Source: Mongoliitalea lutea (GTDB taxonomy: Bacteria; Bacteroidota; Bacteroidia; Cytophagales; Cyclobacteriaceae). From it: DNA of 64,000 bases. A program made the translations under genes and the position numbers. Position 1 is the stretch's first letter, and each line of letters opens with the position of its first letter. The stretch is from assembly GCF_014652135.1 (NCBI RefSeq), contig NZ_BMYF01000007.1, positions 124,001-188,000 on the forward strand, read 5' to 3'. The notes beneath the pieces are model-generated. The model was not told the DNA's origin and did not search any database. It worked only from the letters and a program-made list of their open reading frames with translations. Below, in pieces: positions 34,908 through 44,014 of this stretch.

Positions 34908-37900
34908 ATGGATTCACCCGTACAAAACCCTGATAACCTTACACTTTTAAAGCAATTGATGGATAACACTTCGGATGCGACACAGGTTTCTTTGGAAAAT
35001 GGAAATTTGTTTTACATCAATGAGGAGGCCTCTAATAGGTTGGGAATTCCAAAGGAAGATGCTAGCAAGTATTATGTTTGGGATTTTGAAGAGATTTTTA
35101 AAGATCATTCCGTTTGGCATTCGCATGTTCAAGAATTGAAACAAATTCCACATATGATCATGGAGGGCACTAACGTGCATCAGCAATCCGGAGAGAAGTT
35201 TCCTGTGGAAGTCACTGTCAAACACTTATCCATCGAAGGTCAGGGGTATATTGTTGCCACTTCCAGGGATATTTCCGAACGCAAGAAAATCGAAGAGGAA
35301 CTAGTCTATACCAATGCATATTTAAAGAGAGCCGTGAGTATGGCAAAAATGGGCTCTTGGGAGTTAAATTTAAAGACCAGGGAGTTAAAGTGGACTGAAA
35401 ATCTTTATAAAATTCATGAATTACCTGAAAAAAGCGGAATGGATCTGGAAAGGGCATTCAGTTTTTACACTAAGAAAGATCAGGTAAAGATTCAGAAGAT
35501 TTCAGAAGAGGTTATTGTTACAGGTAAAGAAGCTGAATTTACAGGTAAAATTCATTTGAAGAACGGTACATTCAAATGGGTGAAACTAAAAATTCTACTC
35601 ATTCAAGAGGAAGGCACCCCAAACAAACTTATTGGGCTGACACAGGATATCACGGATCAGCAATTGGTCAAAGAGGAGATCGATAAACAAATCGAACTTC
35701 AGACCTTGATGATCGATATTTCTTCCACCTACATCAACACCAAAATTGAAGACCTATCCAAAACAATCAACGAATCTCTTTCCAGAATTTCAAGGTTTGT
35801 GCAAGCGGACAGAGGCTATGTTTTTGATTATAATTTTCTGGAAAATACAGCTTCCAACACCTATGAATGGTGTGCCGAGGGTATCAGTCCAGAAATTGAA
35901 AACTTACAGGGTTTACCGATTGAGTTTATCCCTTCATGGATTGAAAAACATCAAATGGGATTACTATTCGAAGTTCCCGACATTGAAGTTTTAGAGGATG
36001 AAAACTTAAAATCCATTCTTGAACCACAAGGTATAAAAACGCTGCTTACTTTCCCTATGCTGAATGAGGGCAATTTGATTGGATTTGTTGGATTCGATTG
36101 GGTACATGATGTTCATAAGTTTCAAGATTCAGAAAAAAAGCTTTTAAAAATATTTGGTGAATTATTGGTCAGTGTTAGCACTAAAAGCGCTTTAGAACGG
36201 TCTTTAATTGAGGCTAAAGAAGAAGCAGAAAAATCAAACAAAGCAAAATCAGAGTTTCTTGCAAATATGAGCCATGAAATCCGAACTCCTTTAAATGGAG
36301 TAATTGGCTTTACTGACTTATTGATAAATACAGAGCTATCCGAAGTTCAACTCCAGTATGTTGAAAGTGCCAACTCCTCTGCTCATTCATTACTTGGCAT
36401 CATTAACGATATTTTAGACTTTTCTAAAATTGAAGCGGGAAAACTAGAATTGGAAGAAGTAGAGACTGATATTGTAGAACTAATAGAACAAACTGCTGAC
36501 ATCGTTAAATTCAATACATCTTCTAAAGATTTAGAATTACTACTCAATATACAGGTTGATATTCCTAGATATATAATTGTTGACCCCATTCGCCTTAAGC
36601 AAATACTTGTCAATCTTTTGAGTAATGCAATAAAGTTTACGAACAAAGGTGAAGTAGAGTTGATTGTGAAATTTGAGGATTATCCAACAGAGCAAGAAGT
36701 TGGAAAATACACCTTTTCAATAAGGGATACAGGAATAGGTATCTCAGAAGAACAACAACAAAAACTATTTAAGTCTTTCTCTCAAGCTGACTCTTCTACC
36801 ACTAGAAAATTTGGAGGGACAGGTCTAGGTCTGGTTATATCTCAAATGCTGGCTGAAAAAATGGACTCTCAAATTGAAATTTCGAGTCAAGTGGGAGTTG
36901 GCTCAACTTTTTATTTTTCAATAAAACGACCTTACAAATCAAAAGTAAACAATAGAATAAAAGAATTTTCTAGTATTAAGAAAATATTATTGATCGATGA
37001 TAATGCAAATAACCGAAAAATTTTATCAGATATTTTACATCATTGGAAAATTGAAACAGAAGAGGCTGATAACGGTTTAAATGCTTTGCAAATCCTTGAT
37101 GAGGAAAAAAAATTCGATATTCTCATAGTAGATTATCATATGCCTTTTATGGATGGATTAACTACGATAGCAGAAGCTAAAAAGATAATTGCAACCTTTA
37201 AAGGGAAAAAACCAAAAATACTCCTTTACAGTTCTGTGGATGATATCCAAAGTGATGAACGCTTTTTGAATTTAGAGATTGATGCAAAATTAATTAAGCC
37301 TGCAAAAATATCTGAATTGTTTAATTGCTTACTTAGTCTTGCAGATGACAGAGATTTAAAAAACAACCTTTCTAAATCAAGTGAACAAAAATTTGAACTA
37401 CATGCCGATGGTCCTTTCAAAATACTAATTGCTGAAGATGTACCGTTAAATATGATATTGATTAAAACCATTTTAACTTCCTATTTCCCCAAGGCAGAAA
37501 TCATTGAAGCGCAAAATGGTGAAGATGCGGTAAATGCTTTTGAGCTAAATCAACCGAACCTGATTTTCATGGATGTTCATATGCCAATCCTAGATGGTTA
37601 TGAAGCAACAAAAAAAATACGAGAGATAGAATCGGGTTCTTCATCCCAAACACCTATCATTGCACTGACAGCTGGTGCATTGCAATCAGAAAAAGAAGCG
37701 TGCTTAGAGGCAGGCATGAATTATTTCATGACTAAACCATTAGAAAAGCAAAAGATTCTGGATTTAGTAAAAGAAATATTCAAACGAGTGGAGAACGATG
37801 ACTCTCCTCTTAGGAAAGAAGAGTTTGATTATGAATCTCTATTAGAAATGTTGGCCAACGATGCTGAACTTTTGCGCAGCATTATGCTTCAAGGATTTGC

Positions 37901-38138
37901 AGAAATTGAAGAAAGTCTTGAAAAGCTTTGTAAAGTTGTCATGGTAGATGAAAAAGAAAAGTTTAACCTACTACACAAACTAAAGGGATTAACCGGTAGC
38001 CTTTGTATGAGTGAATTTTCCCAAAGCATCCGTGCAATGGAGGAAATGGATAATCCTGTCATGACTATTGCTGCAAGTAAAAAAGCCTTAGCTAATTTTA
38101 AAGACTTGAAATACAAGATTGAAAAGAAGTTGTTGTGA
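34908..38138 (+). CDS. Hybrid sensor histidine kinase: PAS-PAS-GAF-HisKA-HATPase-REC-REC-Hpt
   Basis: The 1076-residue protein has no membrane helix and is probably cytoplasmic. Two PAS domains (about 12-125 and 140-250) precede a GAF domain (about 265-420). HisKA has His456 in SEFLANMSHEIRTPLNG, and the ATPase has LVNLLSNAIKFTNKG and DTGIGISEEQQQ. Receiver 1 has Asp742 (LIVDYHMPFMDG) and receiver 2 Asp889 (LIFMDVHMPILDG). The C-terminal Hpt-like region has His1023 in LLHKLKGLTGSL. All phosphorelay steps are therefore on one chain. No cognate DNA-binding regulator is adjacent. Confidence 0.93.
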   Translation: MDSPVQNPDNLTLLKQLMDNTSDATQVSLENGNLFYINEEASNRLGIPKEDASKYYVWDFEEIFKDHSVWHSHVQELKQIPHMIMEGTNVHQQSGEKFPVEVTVKHLSIEGQGYIVATSRDISERKKIEEELVYTNAYLKRAVSMAKMGSWELNLKTRELKWTENLYKIHELPEKSGMDLERAFSFYTKKDQVKIQKISEEVIVTGKEAEFTGKIHLKNGTFKWVKLKILLIQEEGTPNKLIGLTQDITDQQLVKEEIDKQIELQTLMIDISSTYINTKIEDLSKTINESLSRISRFVQADRGYVFDYNFLENTASNTYEWCAEGISPEIENLQGLPIEFIPSWIEKHQMGLLFEVPDIEVLEDENLKSILEPQGIKTLLTFPMLNEGNLIGFVGFDWVHDVHKFQDSEKKLLKIFGELLVSVSTKSALERSLIEAKEEAEKSNKAKSEFLANMSHEIRTPLNGVIGFTDLLINTELSEVQLQYVESANSSAHSLLGIINDILDFSKIEAGKLELEEVETDIVELIEQTADIVKFNTSSKDLELLLNIQVDIPRYIIVDPIRLKQILVNLLSNAIKFTNKGEVELIVKFEDYPTEQEVGKYTFSIRDTGIGISEEQQQKLFKSFSQADSSTTRKFGGTGLGLVISQMLAEKMDSQIEISSQVGVGSTFYFSIKRPYKSKVNNRIKEFSSIKKILLIDDNANNRKILSDILHHWKIETEEADNGLNALQILDEEKKFDILIVDYHMPFMDGLTTIAEAKKIIATFKGKKPKILLYSSVDDIQSDERFLNLEIDAKLIKPAKISELFNCLLSLADDRDLKNNLSKSSEQKFELHADGPFKILIAEDVPLNMILIKTILTSYFPKAEIIEAQNGEDAVNAFELNQPNLIFMDVHMPILDGYEATKKIREIESGSSSQTPIIALTAGALQSEKEACLEAGMNYFMTKPLEKQKILDLVKEIFKRVENDDSPLRKEEFDYESLLEMLANDAELLRSIMLQGFAEIEESLEKLCKVVMVDEKEKFNLLHKLKGLTGSLCMSEFSQSIRAMEEMDNPVMTIAASKKALANFKDLKYKIEKKLL

Positions 38139-38146
38139 TTTTCATT

Positions 38147-38192
38147 CCTAGAAACCCCTATCTTTCTTTAAATTTGGATAGGGGTTTCTAGG
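38147..38192. terminator. Perfect 16-bp hairpin between convergent genes
   Basis: CCTAGAAACCCCTATC (38147-38162) pairs perfectly with GATAGGGGTTTCTAGG (38177-38192) around a 14-nt loop. It lacks an immediate T-tract on the plus strand but sits just between two stop codons, so a bidirectional terminator or mRNA 3' stabiliser is likely. Confidence 0.65.
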
Positions 38193-38196
38193 ATGG

Positions 38197-39597
38197 CTAC
38201 TTTTTAAAAACAATATTCAAAGGTAATTTATAACCTATTTCCATTACCCAACCGTTAAGCGTACCTGCAAATGTCTCACTAAAATTACCTTTTGAGAATT
38301 CTCCCTCCAACAATACACGACCTACTTCTGGGCTTCCAAAATTTCGGGAAAAATTAAATGTAAACATACTCGAGTTAAAAACAGGAACTTCTGCAAATAC
38401 TCCCGCATTAAAAAAAACTTTCCCCAACACTTGCTGTTCAATTGGCACTGAGGCGAGGTCGTAAATCACTTCTTCACCCCTACGGGCAAATGCAAAGCTG
38501 CTCCAATAAGGTCCTTCGGAACCCAAAATTACCATCGCCGCCGTAGAAGCGCCCACTCTTAATCGTTGACGTGTTCCTAGATCTAGGTGATATCTTAACC
38601 TTAATGGAATGACATCCATACGATAATCTGTAGGTGTATGATTGTTTACCCCCTCTAATAGAATGACATTCGTATATGCACGCCAGCGATTATATCCAGA
38701 TTCCAGACTCCAAGACCCTTTTGTATATCCAACTAAAAACTCATTCCCACCGGAGATATGTGAGAATTCAAGATTTTGTTCCCGTTCGTATTTAGGCCTG
38801 AATCTCAGCAAGCCCGAAATCATTATATAGGATCCATTACTCCATGCTAAATTCCGTTTATTGATCTTCCGCTCTTCTTTCCCAGATTTCCATAGTTCCT
38901 TTTCTTCCTTTGTCTTTCCTTTAAAATCAATCCCATACCCCAATACTAATCCCGAATACGACCCTCTCCGTTGAATCGTAGAAACAGGAGCATTGTTAAA
39001 CCAATTGAAATCGGTAGGATATAAATCATTGAACCCTTGTTGGTGACGAAGACCTACTAGAAAATAGTTTTTATTTTTGGTATAAAACTTCATACCAAGC
39101 TCCAAGCCCTTATTTAGACTGATAGAAGTTCTCGTCGTCAAAAAGTTAAATGAGGCAAGTGTATCATATTCCGAATAATCAATAAACCTGCCCTTGGTAA
39201 TTCCAAGCATCGGCTGCATATAAAGCGCATGATCTCCCTTCTCCCAAGATTTTCTAAGTCCTAGTCTATGGTTCCATAACTGCCCCCCTCTTGCAGTAAA
39301 CCTTCGGGAATCATCCACAGATGGAAAATTAGGATAAAAAGTATAACCATACGCAATCCCAGTAAACTCGGACTGTATGGCAAGTTGCCAATCTGACCTA
39401 ATACTGTAGAGTATTCCTAAACCTAAGTGGTTGGCTAATTTTGGTTGAAACTCAATACTTGGGCGGGAGTCATTCACTAGTTGCTGATAGCCTAATTGAG
39501 GGCCAGTGTACAATTCCAATTTTAAGGCGCTTTGAGCATTTACTTGACTGAAAATACTGAAAAGTAAAAGCACTATGAAAATACGATGATTCATCAT
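38197..39597 (-). CDS. Probable outer-membrane beta-barrel protein, unknown function
   Basis: The start at 39597 or 39594 (MMNHRIFIVLLLFSIFSQVNAQ) gives a clean signal peptide; the frame is open a further 11 codons upstream. About 466 residues alternate in beta strands typical of a barrel: LELYTGPQLGYQQL, AIQSEFTGIAYGYTFYP, GLELGMKFYTKNKNYFLVGLRHQQG, SGLVLGYGIDF, with a positively charged turn region (KTKEEKELWKSGKEERKINKR). The C-terminus ends with a membrane strand (NGWVMEIGYKLPLNIVFKK). I do not recognise the family or function. Convergent with the hybrid kinase gene. Confidence 0.78.
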   Translation of the reverse strand: MMNHRIFIVLLLFSIFSQVNAQSALKLELYTGPQLGYQQLVNDSRPSIEFQPKLANHLGLGILYSIRSDWQLAIQSEFTGIAYGYTFYPNFPSVDDSRRFTARGGQLWNHRLGLRKSWEKGDHALYMQPMLGITKGRFIDYSEYDTLASFNFLTTRTSISLNKGLELGMKFYTKNKNYFLVGLRHQQGFNDLYPTDFNWFNNAPVSTIQRRGSYSGLVLGYGIDFKGKTKEEKELWKSGKEERKINKRNLAWSNGSYIMISGLLRFRPKYEREQNLEFSHISGGNEFLVGYTKGSWSLESGYNRWRAYTNVILLEGVNNHTPTDYRMDVIPLRLRYHLDLGTRQRLRVGASTAAMVILGSEGPYWSSFAFARRGEEVIYDLASVPIEQQVLGKVFFNAGVFAEVPVFNSSMFTFNFSRNFGSPEVGRVLLEGEFSKGNFSETFAGTLNGWVMEIGYKLPLNIVFKK

Positions 39598-39708
39598 AAT
39601 TTTTTTTGTAAAAATAACTAAAAACCCCATAGATTCTGCTGATAAAAAAAATAAATGTATTGTAGCGTTTGCAAAGTTTCTCTCGTCTTTACTTTTAAAT
39701 GCCTTGCT

Positions 39709-41001
39709 ATGAAAACAACTCTTGAAAACATCTCTACTTCACAATCAATCTCATCCAAATTAGGTGTACTGTTATTGATTATCTTTGTAGTTGCTTGCTT
39801 ACCGGGAGAGCCTCCGCTTTCTGGTAGAGTTGAACCCAACTTAAGGGTACTTTCTACTTCTGAGGAAAAACTTTCTGAGTCAAGTACACAGTTTGCCATC
39901 AATCTTTTTCAGCAATTGGCCAAATCATCACTCTCTGAAAATCAGTTTTTCAGTCCCTACTCCATTCATCAGGCCTTGGCGATGACTATGAACGGGAATG
40001 AAGGAGAAGTATTACAGGAGTTTTTGGAGGTGCTGCAAATGCAGGGTATGAGTTTAGAAGATGCCAATCAAGCGGTTAAAGACCTGACAAATTTCTTACT
40101 GGAAGTAGATGAAAAGGTCAAACTCAACATTGCCAATGGTATTTGGTATAAGGAAGGGTATCAGGTAAAACCACCTTTCAAAGCCGCCGCCAATCGCTAT
40201 TTCAATGCAGAAGTGGCTCCTTTGGATATGTTCAATCCAAACTCTGTAAATGTCATCAATAATTGGATTGCCCAACAAACCAATAATCTGATTCGAGAGA
40301 TGCTGGACCAAATTCCATCGAATGCTGTGATGTATTTGGTCAATGCTATTTACTTTAAGGGAGACTGGACCTACAATTTCCCAAAGGCGAACACTAAGAA
40401 GGAAAAATTCCGCTTGAGAGGTGATCAGGAAATCATGGTTGACATGATGGACCTTAAAGATGCTTCGGATATGAAGCTTGGCTTTGGTCATGGAGCAACT
40501 TATCTGGAGATACCTTACAGTTCGGGACAGTACTCCATGGGCGTCTTGTTCAATGAATCGGGGGATCTATCACAATTGGCTCCCTTGCTGACCTTGAACA
40601 ATCTACGTGAATGGAGAAACAATGCCCAAGAAAGAGGGATCATTCTCAAAATGCCCAAATTCAAAATTTCCTATAAAATGGAAAATATGAAAAATGATTT
40701 AATGGCCATGGGCTTGGTTCGACCTTTCTCTTTTCATCCGGATAACTTCACTGCTCTATTTTCCAACCCTACGGATGACTTGAAGATAAGCAGGGTCATC
40801 CATCAGGCTTTTATAGAAGTGGATGAAAAAGGTACGGAAGCTGTCGCCGCAACGATAGTCGAAGTAACAGAAAGGTTCAGTGCAGGACCCTCAGGACCAT
40901 TGAGAATTACATTGGATCGTCCATTCATCTTCTTTATCCAAGAAAAACACAGCGGAGCAATCCTGTTTATGGGAAAACTCGAGAATCCATTAGAGGGATG
41001 A
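39709..41001 (+). CDS. Serpin-family protease inhibitor, lipoprotein
   Basis: The start at 39709 (MKTTLENIS) gives 430 residues with an N-terminal hydrophobic stretch and lipobox (LLIIFVVAC), so it is anchored at the cell surface or periplasm. The serpin fold is clear: FAINLFQQLAKSS, NQFFSPYSIHQALAMTMNGNEGEV, NAIYFKGDWTYNF and MPKFKISYKMENMKNDLMAMGL. The reactive loop has the inhibitory hinge EKGTEAVAAT. Counting from it, P1 is Arg389 and P1' Phe, which favours trypsin-like proteases. The tail DRPFIFFIQEKHSGAILFMGKLENP is typical. Inhibition is expected from the hinge but not proven. Confidence 0.9.
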   Translation: MKTTLENISTSQSISSKLGVLLLIIFVVACLPGEPPLSGRVEPNLRVLSTSEEKLSESSTQFAINLFQQLAKSSLSENQFFSPYSIHQALAMTMNGNEGEVLQEFLEVLQMQGMSLEDANQAVKDLTNFLLEVDEKVKLNIANGIWYKEGYQVKPPFKAAANRYFNAEVAPLDMFNPNSVNVINNWIAQQTNNLIREMLDQIPSNAVMYLVNAIYFKGDWTYNFPKANTKKEKFRLRGDQEIMVDMMDLKDASDMKLGFGHGATYLEIPYSSGQYSMGVLFNESGDLSQLAPLLTLNNLREWRNNAQERGIILKMPKFKISYKMENMKNDLMAMGLVRPFSFHPDNFTALFSNPTDDLKISRVIHQAFIEVDEKGTEAVAATIVEVTERFSAGPSGPLRITLDRPFIFFIQEKHSGAILFMGKLENPLEG

Positions 41002-41318
41002 CGGAAAGTGAACAGTGAGCAGTTGGCAGTGAACAGTGAGTAATGAACAGTGAGAAGTGATAGTGGATAGTTCAGAAATACAAGACTTAATTCCCTTAAT
41101 ACCTTAATGGTTATAAAAAACCTCATTCAACTACTAATGTCACAATGGTAGCGAAACCATTAAGAAATTAAGGAGCATTAAGAGAGGTATAATTCTCTCA
41201 ACACCTGCCGAACTTTGGAAAAGTTTCTCATTATCAGTAATTTATATGTTAGCTCTTACTTCTTGATTCTTGCCTCTTGGCTCTTGATTCTTGATTCTTA
41301 CCTCTTAATTCTAACAAC
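41002..41318. repeat. Intergenic repeat cassette A (317 bp, no gene)
   Basis: It begins with a purine-rich GTGAACAGTGAGCAGTTGG-type tract, then one copy of a CTTAAT-bounded element (41084 to about 41190). An extension containing GAACTTTGGAAAAGTTTCT follows to about 41230, then pyrimidine-rich TCTTGATTCTTGCCTCTTGG tracts run up to the next gene. Confidence 0.75.
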
Positions 41319-42029
41319 ATGACAAAACTCCCGTATCTAATTTCTCGCCTCTCGTTTCTCGCTTCTGGCCTCATGCTTCTATTCATCAATTGGTCTTGTA
41401 TTGATGCTGATGAGTCTACATCCTTACTCGAGGAATGTGATATTTTAAACTACCGGATTTACCAAGGAGAGCAGTTAACTTTGGGAGAAGTGTCTCGAGA
41501 ATTTATATTTATCGGGATAGACAAAAGTTATACTGACGAGGATATTAGTGATTTTTTACAAACACAAAATTTTTTAGATCAAGGTTTTAACTTCACGATC
41601 CATGAAGATGCTCAATACCAATTCAAACAAATCCCCGTTCGATTAAACAGACAAAGAAACTGTTCCGAAATCTCGGTGATCCTTGAATCACTCGAAGGTA
41701 GTGATATCATTGCCTATGCCCACCCAACTTTTGAAACAGATGATTGCCAAGATGCCATCGGTAACCCTGTGGGAGAGCAATGCGTAAGGGTGTACGTCAG
41801 TTCCTTTTTTGTTCGAGTTCCTAACCCTGAAGAGTTAACAGCGCTCCAAGAATTGATTGCTTCCACTAATACCGAGTGGCTTGGTGCCAATCAGTTTATG
41901 TCCAATTGGCATGAAATCCGCGCCACCAAAAACTCCCAGGGAGATGCTCTAGAAATGGCTAATTTCTTTCTACAATCCGGAGTAGTGAATGCCGTTGATC
42001 CAGGTATTGGAATTTATCCGGTTAGGTAG
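41319..42029 (+). CDS. Lipoprotein resembling the propeptide region of Bacteroidota S8 proteases
   Basis: The 236-residue protein has a lipoprotein signal (LMLLFINWSC, cysteine at residue 27). The mature part includes EFIFIGIDKSYTDEDISDF, CVRVYVSSFFVRVPNPEELTALQELIASTNTEWLG, then WHEIRATKNSQGDALEMANFFLQSGVVNAVDP. The last block is like the N-terminal prodomain of Bacteroidota S8 peptidases (ALEMAN-F-x-E-S-G), but no catalytic domain follows. It may be a stand-alone protease chaperone or inhibitor; this is inference. The serpin upstream fits an inhibitor theme. The start and signal codons lie in the pyrimidine-rich repeat tract, which makes the exact start uncertain. Confidence 0.65.
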   Translation: MTKLPYLISRLSFLASGLMLLFINWSCIDADESTSLLEECDILNYRIYQGEQLTLGEVSREFIFIGIDKSYTDEDISDFLQTQNFLDQGFNFTIHEDAQYQFKQIPVRLNRQRNCSEISVILESLEGSDIIAYAHPTFETDDCQDAIGNPVGEQCVRVYVSSFFVRVPNPEELTALQELIASTNTEWLGANQFMSNWHEIRATKNSQGDALEMANFFLQSGVVNAVDPGIGIYPVR

Positions 42030-42477
42030 TGAGCAGCGAGCAGTGGATAATGTGGAATGAAAAATGAGAAATGAACAGTGAGCAGTTCAGAAACACCAGG
42101 CTTAATCCCCTTAATACCTTAATGGTTATAAAAAAACCTCATTTAACTGCTAATTTCACGATCATAGGAAAACCATTCAGAAGTTAAGGAGCATTAAGAG
42201 AAACCTCGTAAAAGACTTAATCCCCTTAATACCTTAATGGTTTCAAAAAACCTCATTCAACTGCTAATTGCCCAATGGTAGGAAAACCATTCAGAAGTTA
42301 TGGAGCATTAAGAGAGGTATGATGCTCTCAACATCTGGTGAACTTTGGAAAAGTTTCTTGGTCTCTGTACATTCATCCTTCCTTCCTTCATCCTTTGTTT
42401 CTTGATCGGTCCATGAACCTGTCAAAAGGTTCGCTTCAATCAGTCATCAAGTTCAAAATAAAGAAATAGCTAAAAGT
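42030..42477. repeat. Intergenic repeat cassette B with two CTTAAT elements (448 bp, no gene)
   Basis: It opens with purine-rich GAGCAGCGAGCAGTGG and AATGAACAGTGAGCAGTTC. Two element copies follow in tandem, at 42100-42202 and 42214 to about 42320, the second continuing to 42366 with the same GAACTTTGGAAAAGTTTCT end as cassette A. Pyrimidine-rich CATCCTTCCTTCCTTCATCC follows. Element ends are imperfect inverted repeats (CTTAATnCCCTTAATACC and GGAGCATTAAG). Confidence 0.75.
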
Positions 42478-43392
42478 TTAGAATAGCGAGAACGACAATT
42501 TATCCGTCAACAATTCCAGCGCTTGAATCGCCTTGACAGAATTCCCTTTTTCATTGAGTTCGGGGCTCCACACGGCAATGCTAAACTTATGAGGCATAAC
42601 AGCAGCAACACCACCCCCTACACCACTTTTTCCAGGCAAGCCCACTCTAAATGCAAACTCCCCTGCTTCATCATAAAACCCACAGGTGAGCATCAAGGCA
42701 TTGATCCTGCGTGCATGACTTTCAGAGACAATTTCCCGTTGTGCAAATATAGAATAGCCGTCATTAGCCAAAAATGAGAAAGATTTGGCCAAGTCCACAC
42801 AAGTCAGCTCCATGGCGCAATGTGAAAAATACACATCCAATACCTCCTCCACATCATTATCAAAGTTTTTATAGGCTTTTAGGAAATAGGCCAATGCTGT
42901 ATTTCGCTCCCCATGATTTTTTTCAGAATTTTTCACAGAGGGATTGATACTAACACATGTCTTACCCGCCAATTCATTAATAAAATCGGATACCTGTTTT
43001 GTGGCATGCTCAAATTTACTACAAAGTGCATCTGTAATGACCAAAGCTCCCGCATTGATAAAAGGATTTCGCGGAATACCCTTTTCAAACTCCAATTGGG
43101 CAATAGAATTGAAAGGGTTGCCACTTGGCTCAACATTCACCCGTGACCAAAGCTTGCTTTTAAACACATGAAAGACCATGGTAAGCGTGTGCACCTTACT
43201 GATACTTTGGATAGAAAAAGGAACTTCATAATCCCCTACCCCATAAACATTCCCTTCCAAATCCACCAATGCGATCCCAAACTGATTCGGATCTACACTT
43301 GCCAACTCAGGAATATATGTAGCCACTTTTCCTCTTAAATTTTTCTCCTGTACTTCCTGGTATACTTCTTCTATAACTTGCTGATAATTCAT
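42478..43392 (-). CDS. glsA: Glutaminase
   Basis: The 304-residue cytoplasmic enzyme of the serine-dependent beta-lactamase-like glutaminase family hydrolyses L-glutamine to glutamate and ammonia. Catalytic Ser63 and Lys66 are in PFSIQSISKVHTL. Other landmarks are NPFINAGALVITD, SEKNHGERNTALAYFLK, and the GLPGKSGVGGGVAAVMP loop with the conserved glycine cluster. The length matches the E. coli YbaS/YneH type. It is a single gene, bounded by a repeat cassette on its 3' side and the divergent YdeI gene on the other. Confidence 0.95.
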   Translation of the reverse strand: MNYQQVIEEVYQEVQEKNLRGKVATYIPELASVDPNQFGIALVDLEGNVYGVGDYEVPFSIQSISKVHTLTMVFHVFKSKLWSRVNVEPSGNPFNSIAQLEFEKGIPRNPFINAGALVITDALCSKFEHATKQVSDFINELAGKTCVSINPSVKNSEKNHGERNTALAYFLKAYKNFDNDVEEVLDVYFSHCAMELTCVDLAKSFSFLANDGYSIFAQREIVSESHARRINALMLTCGFYDEAGEFAFRVGLPGKSGVGGGVAAVMPHKFSIAVWSPELNEKGNSVKAIQALELLTDKLSFSLF

Positions 43393-43450
43393 ACTATCAA
43401 AGGGAAAGATTTTTTACTACAAATTCAACAGCTTTTTCTTATTTTTCACC

Positions 43451-44014
43451 ATGAAATCAGCAGCTAACGATTGGACCGAAGAACTCAGTGCCCTCCAAGG
43501 ATTATTGGATGAAACCGAGCTTACCCCTCTCATTAAATGGGGAATTCCCGTGTATTGTCATGAAGGCCAGCATGTGGTTGGCTTGGCAGGGTTTAAAAAT
43601 TTTGTTTGTTTGTGGTTTTACCAAGGCGTATTTTTATCTGACCCAGATAGAGTTTTATTGAACGCTCAAGAAGGAAAAACCAAAGCCCTCAGGCAATGGA
43701 GATTTACCGAAAGCTCGGAAATCAACCCTGAACAGATTCGTTCTTATGTAGCAGAAGCTATTTCCCATGCCAAAGAAGGCAAAAAACTAGCTCCTGTTCC
43801 AGCAGGTGAAATCATTGTACCCGAAATCTTAGAAAAAGCCTTCCAATCATCACAAGAATTTCAATCCGCCTTCGATCAACTCACTCCTGGAAAACAGCGG
43901 GAATACATCGAATACCTTAACCAAGCCAAGCGTGACGCCACCAAACAATCCCGACTAGAGAAAATCACCCCCATGATTTTGGAGGGAAAAGGATTGAATG
44001 ATAAGTATAAGTAG
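43451..44014 (+). CDS. YdeI/DUF1801-type protein
   Basis: The 187-residue soluble protein has an N-terminal DUF1801 (YdhG-like) domain (residues about 5-100: PLIKWGIPVYCHEGQHVVGLAGFKNFVCLWF) and a C-terminal YdeI/OmpD-associated-like domain (about 130-187: IVPEILEKAFQSSQEFQSAFDQLTPGKQREYIEYLNQAK). Function unknown. It is divergent from glutaminase. Confidence 0.88.
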   Translation: MKSAANDWTEELSALQGLLDETELTPLIKWGIPVYCHEGQHVVGLAGFKNFVCLWFYQGVFLSDPDRVLLNAQEGKTKALRQWRFTESSEINPEQIRSYVAEAISHAKEGKKLAPVPAGEIIVPEILEKAFQSSQEFQSAFDQLTPGKQREYIEYLNQAKRDATKQSRLEKITPMILEGKGLNDKYK

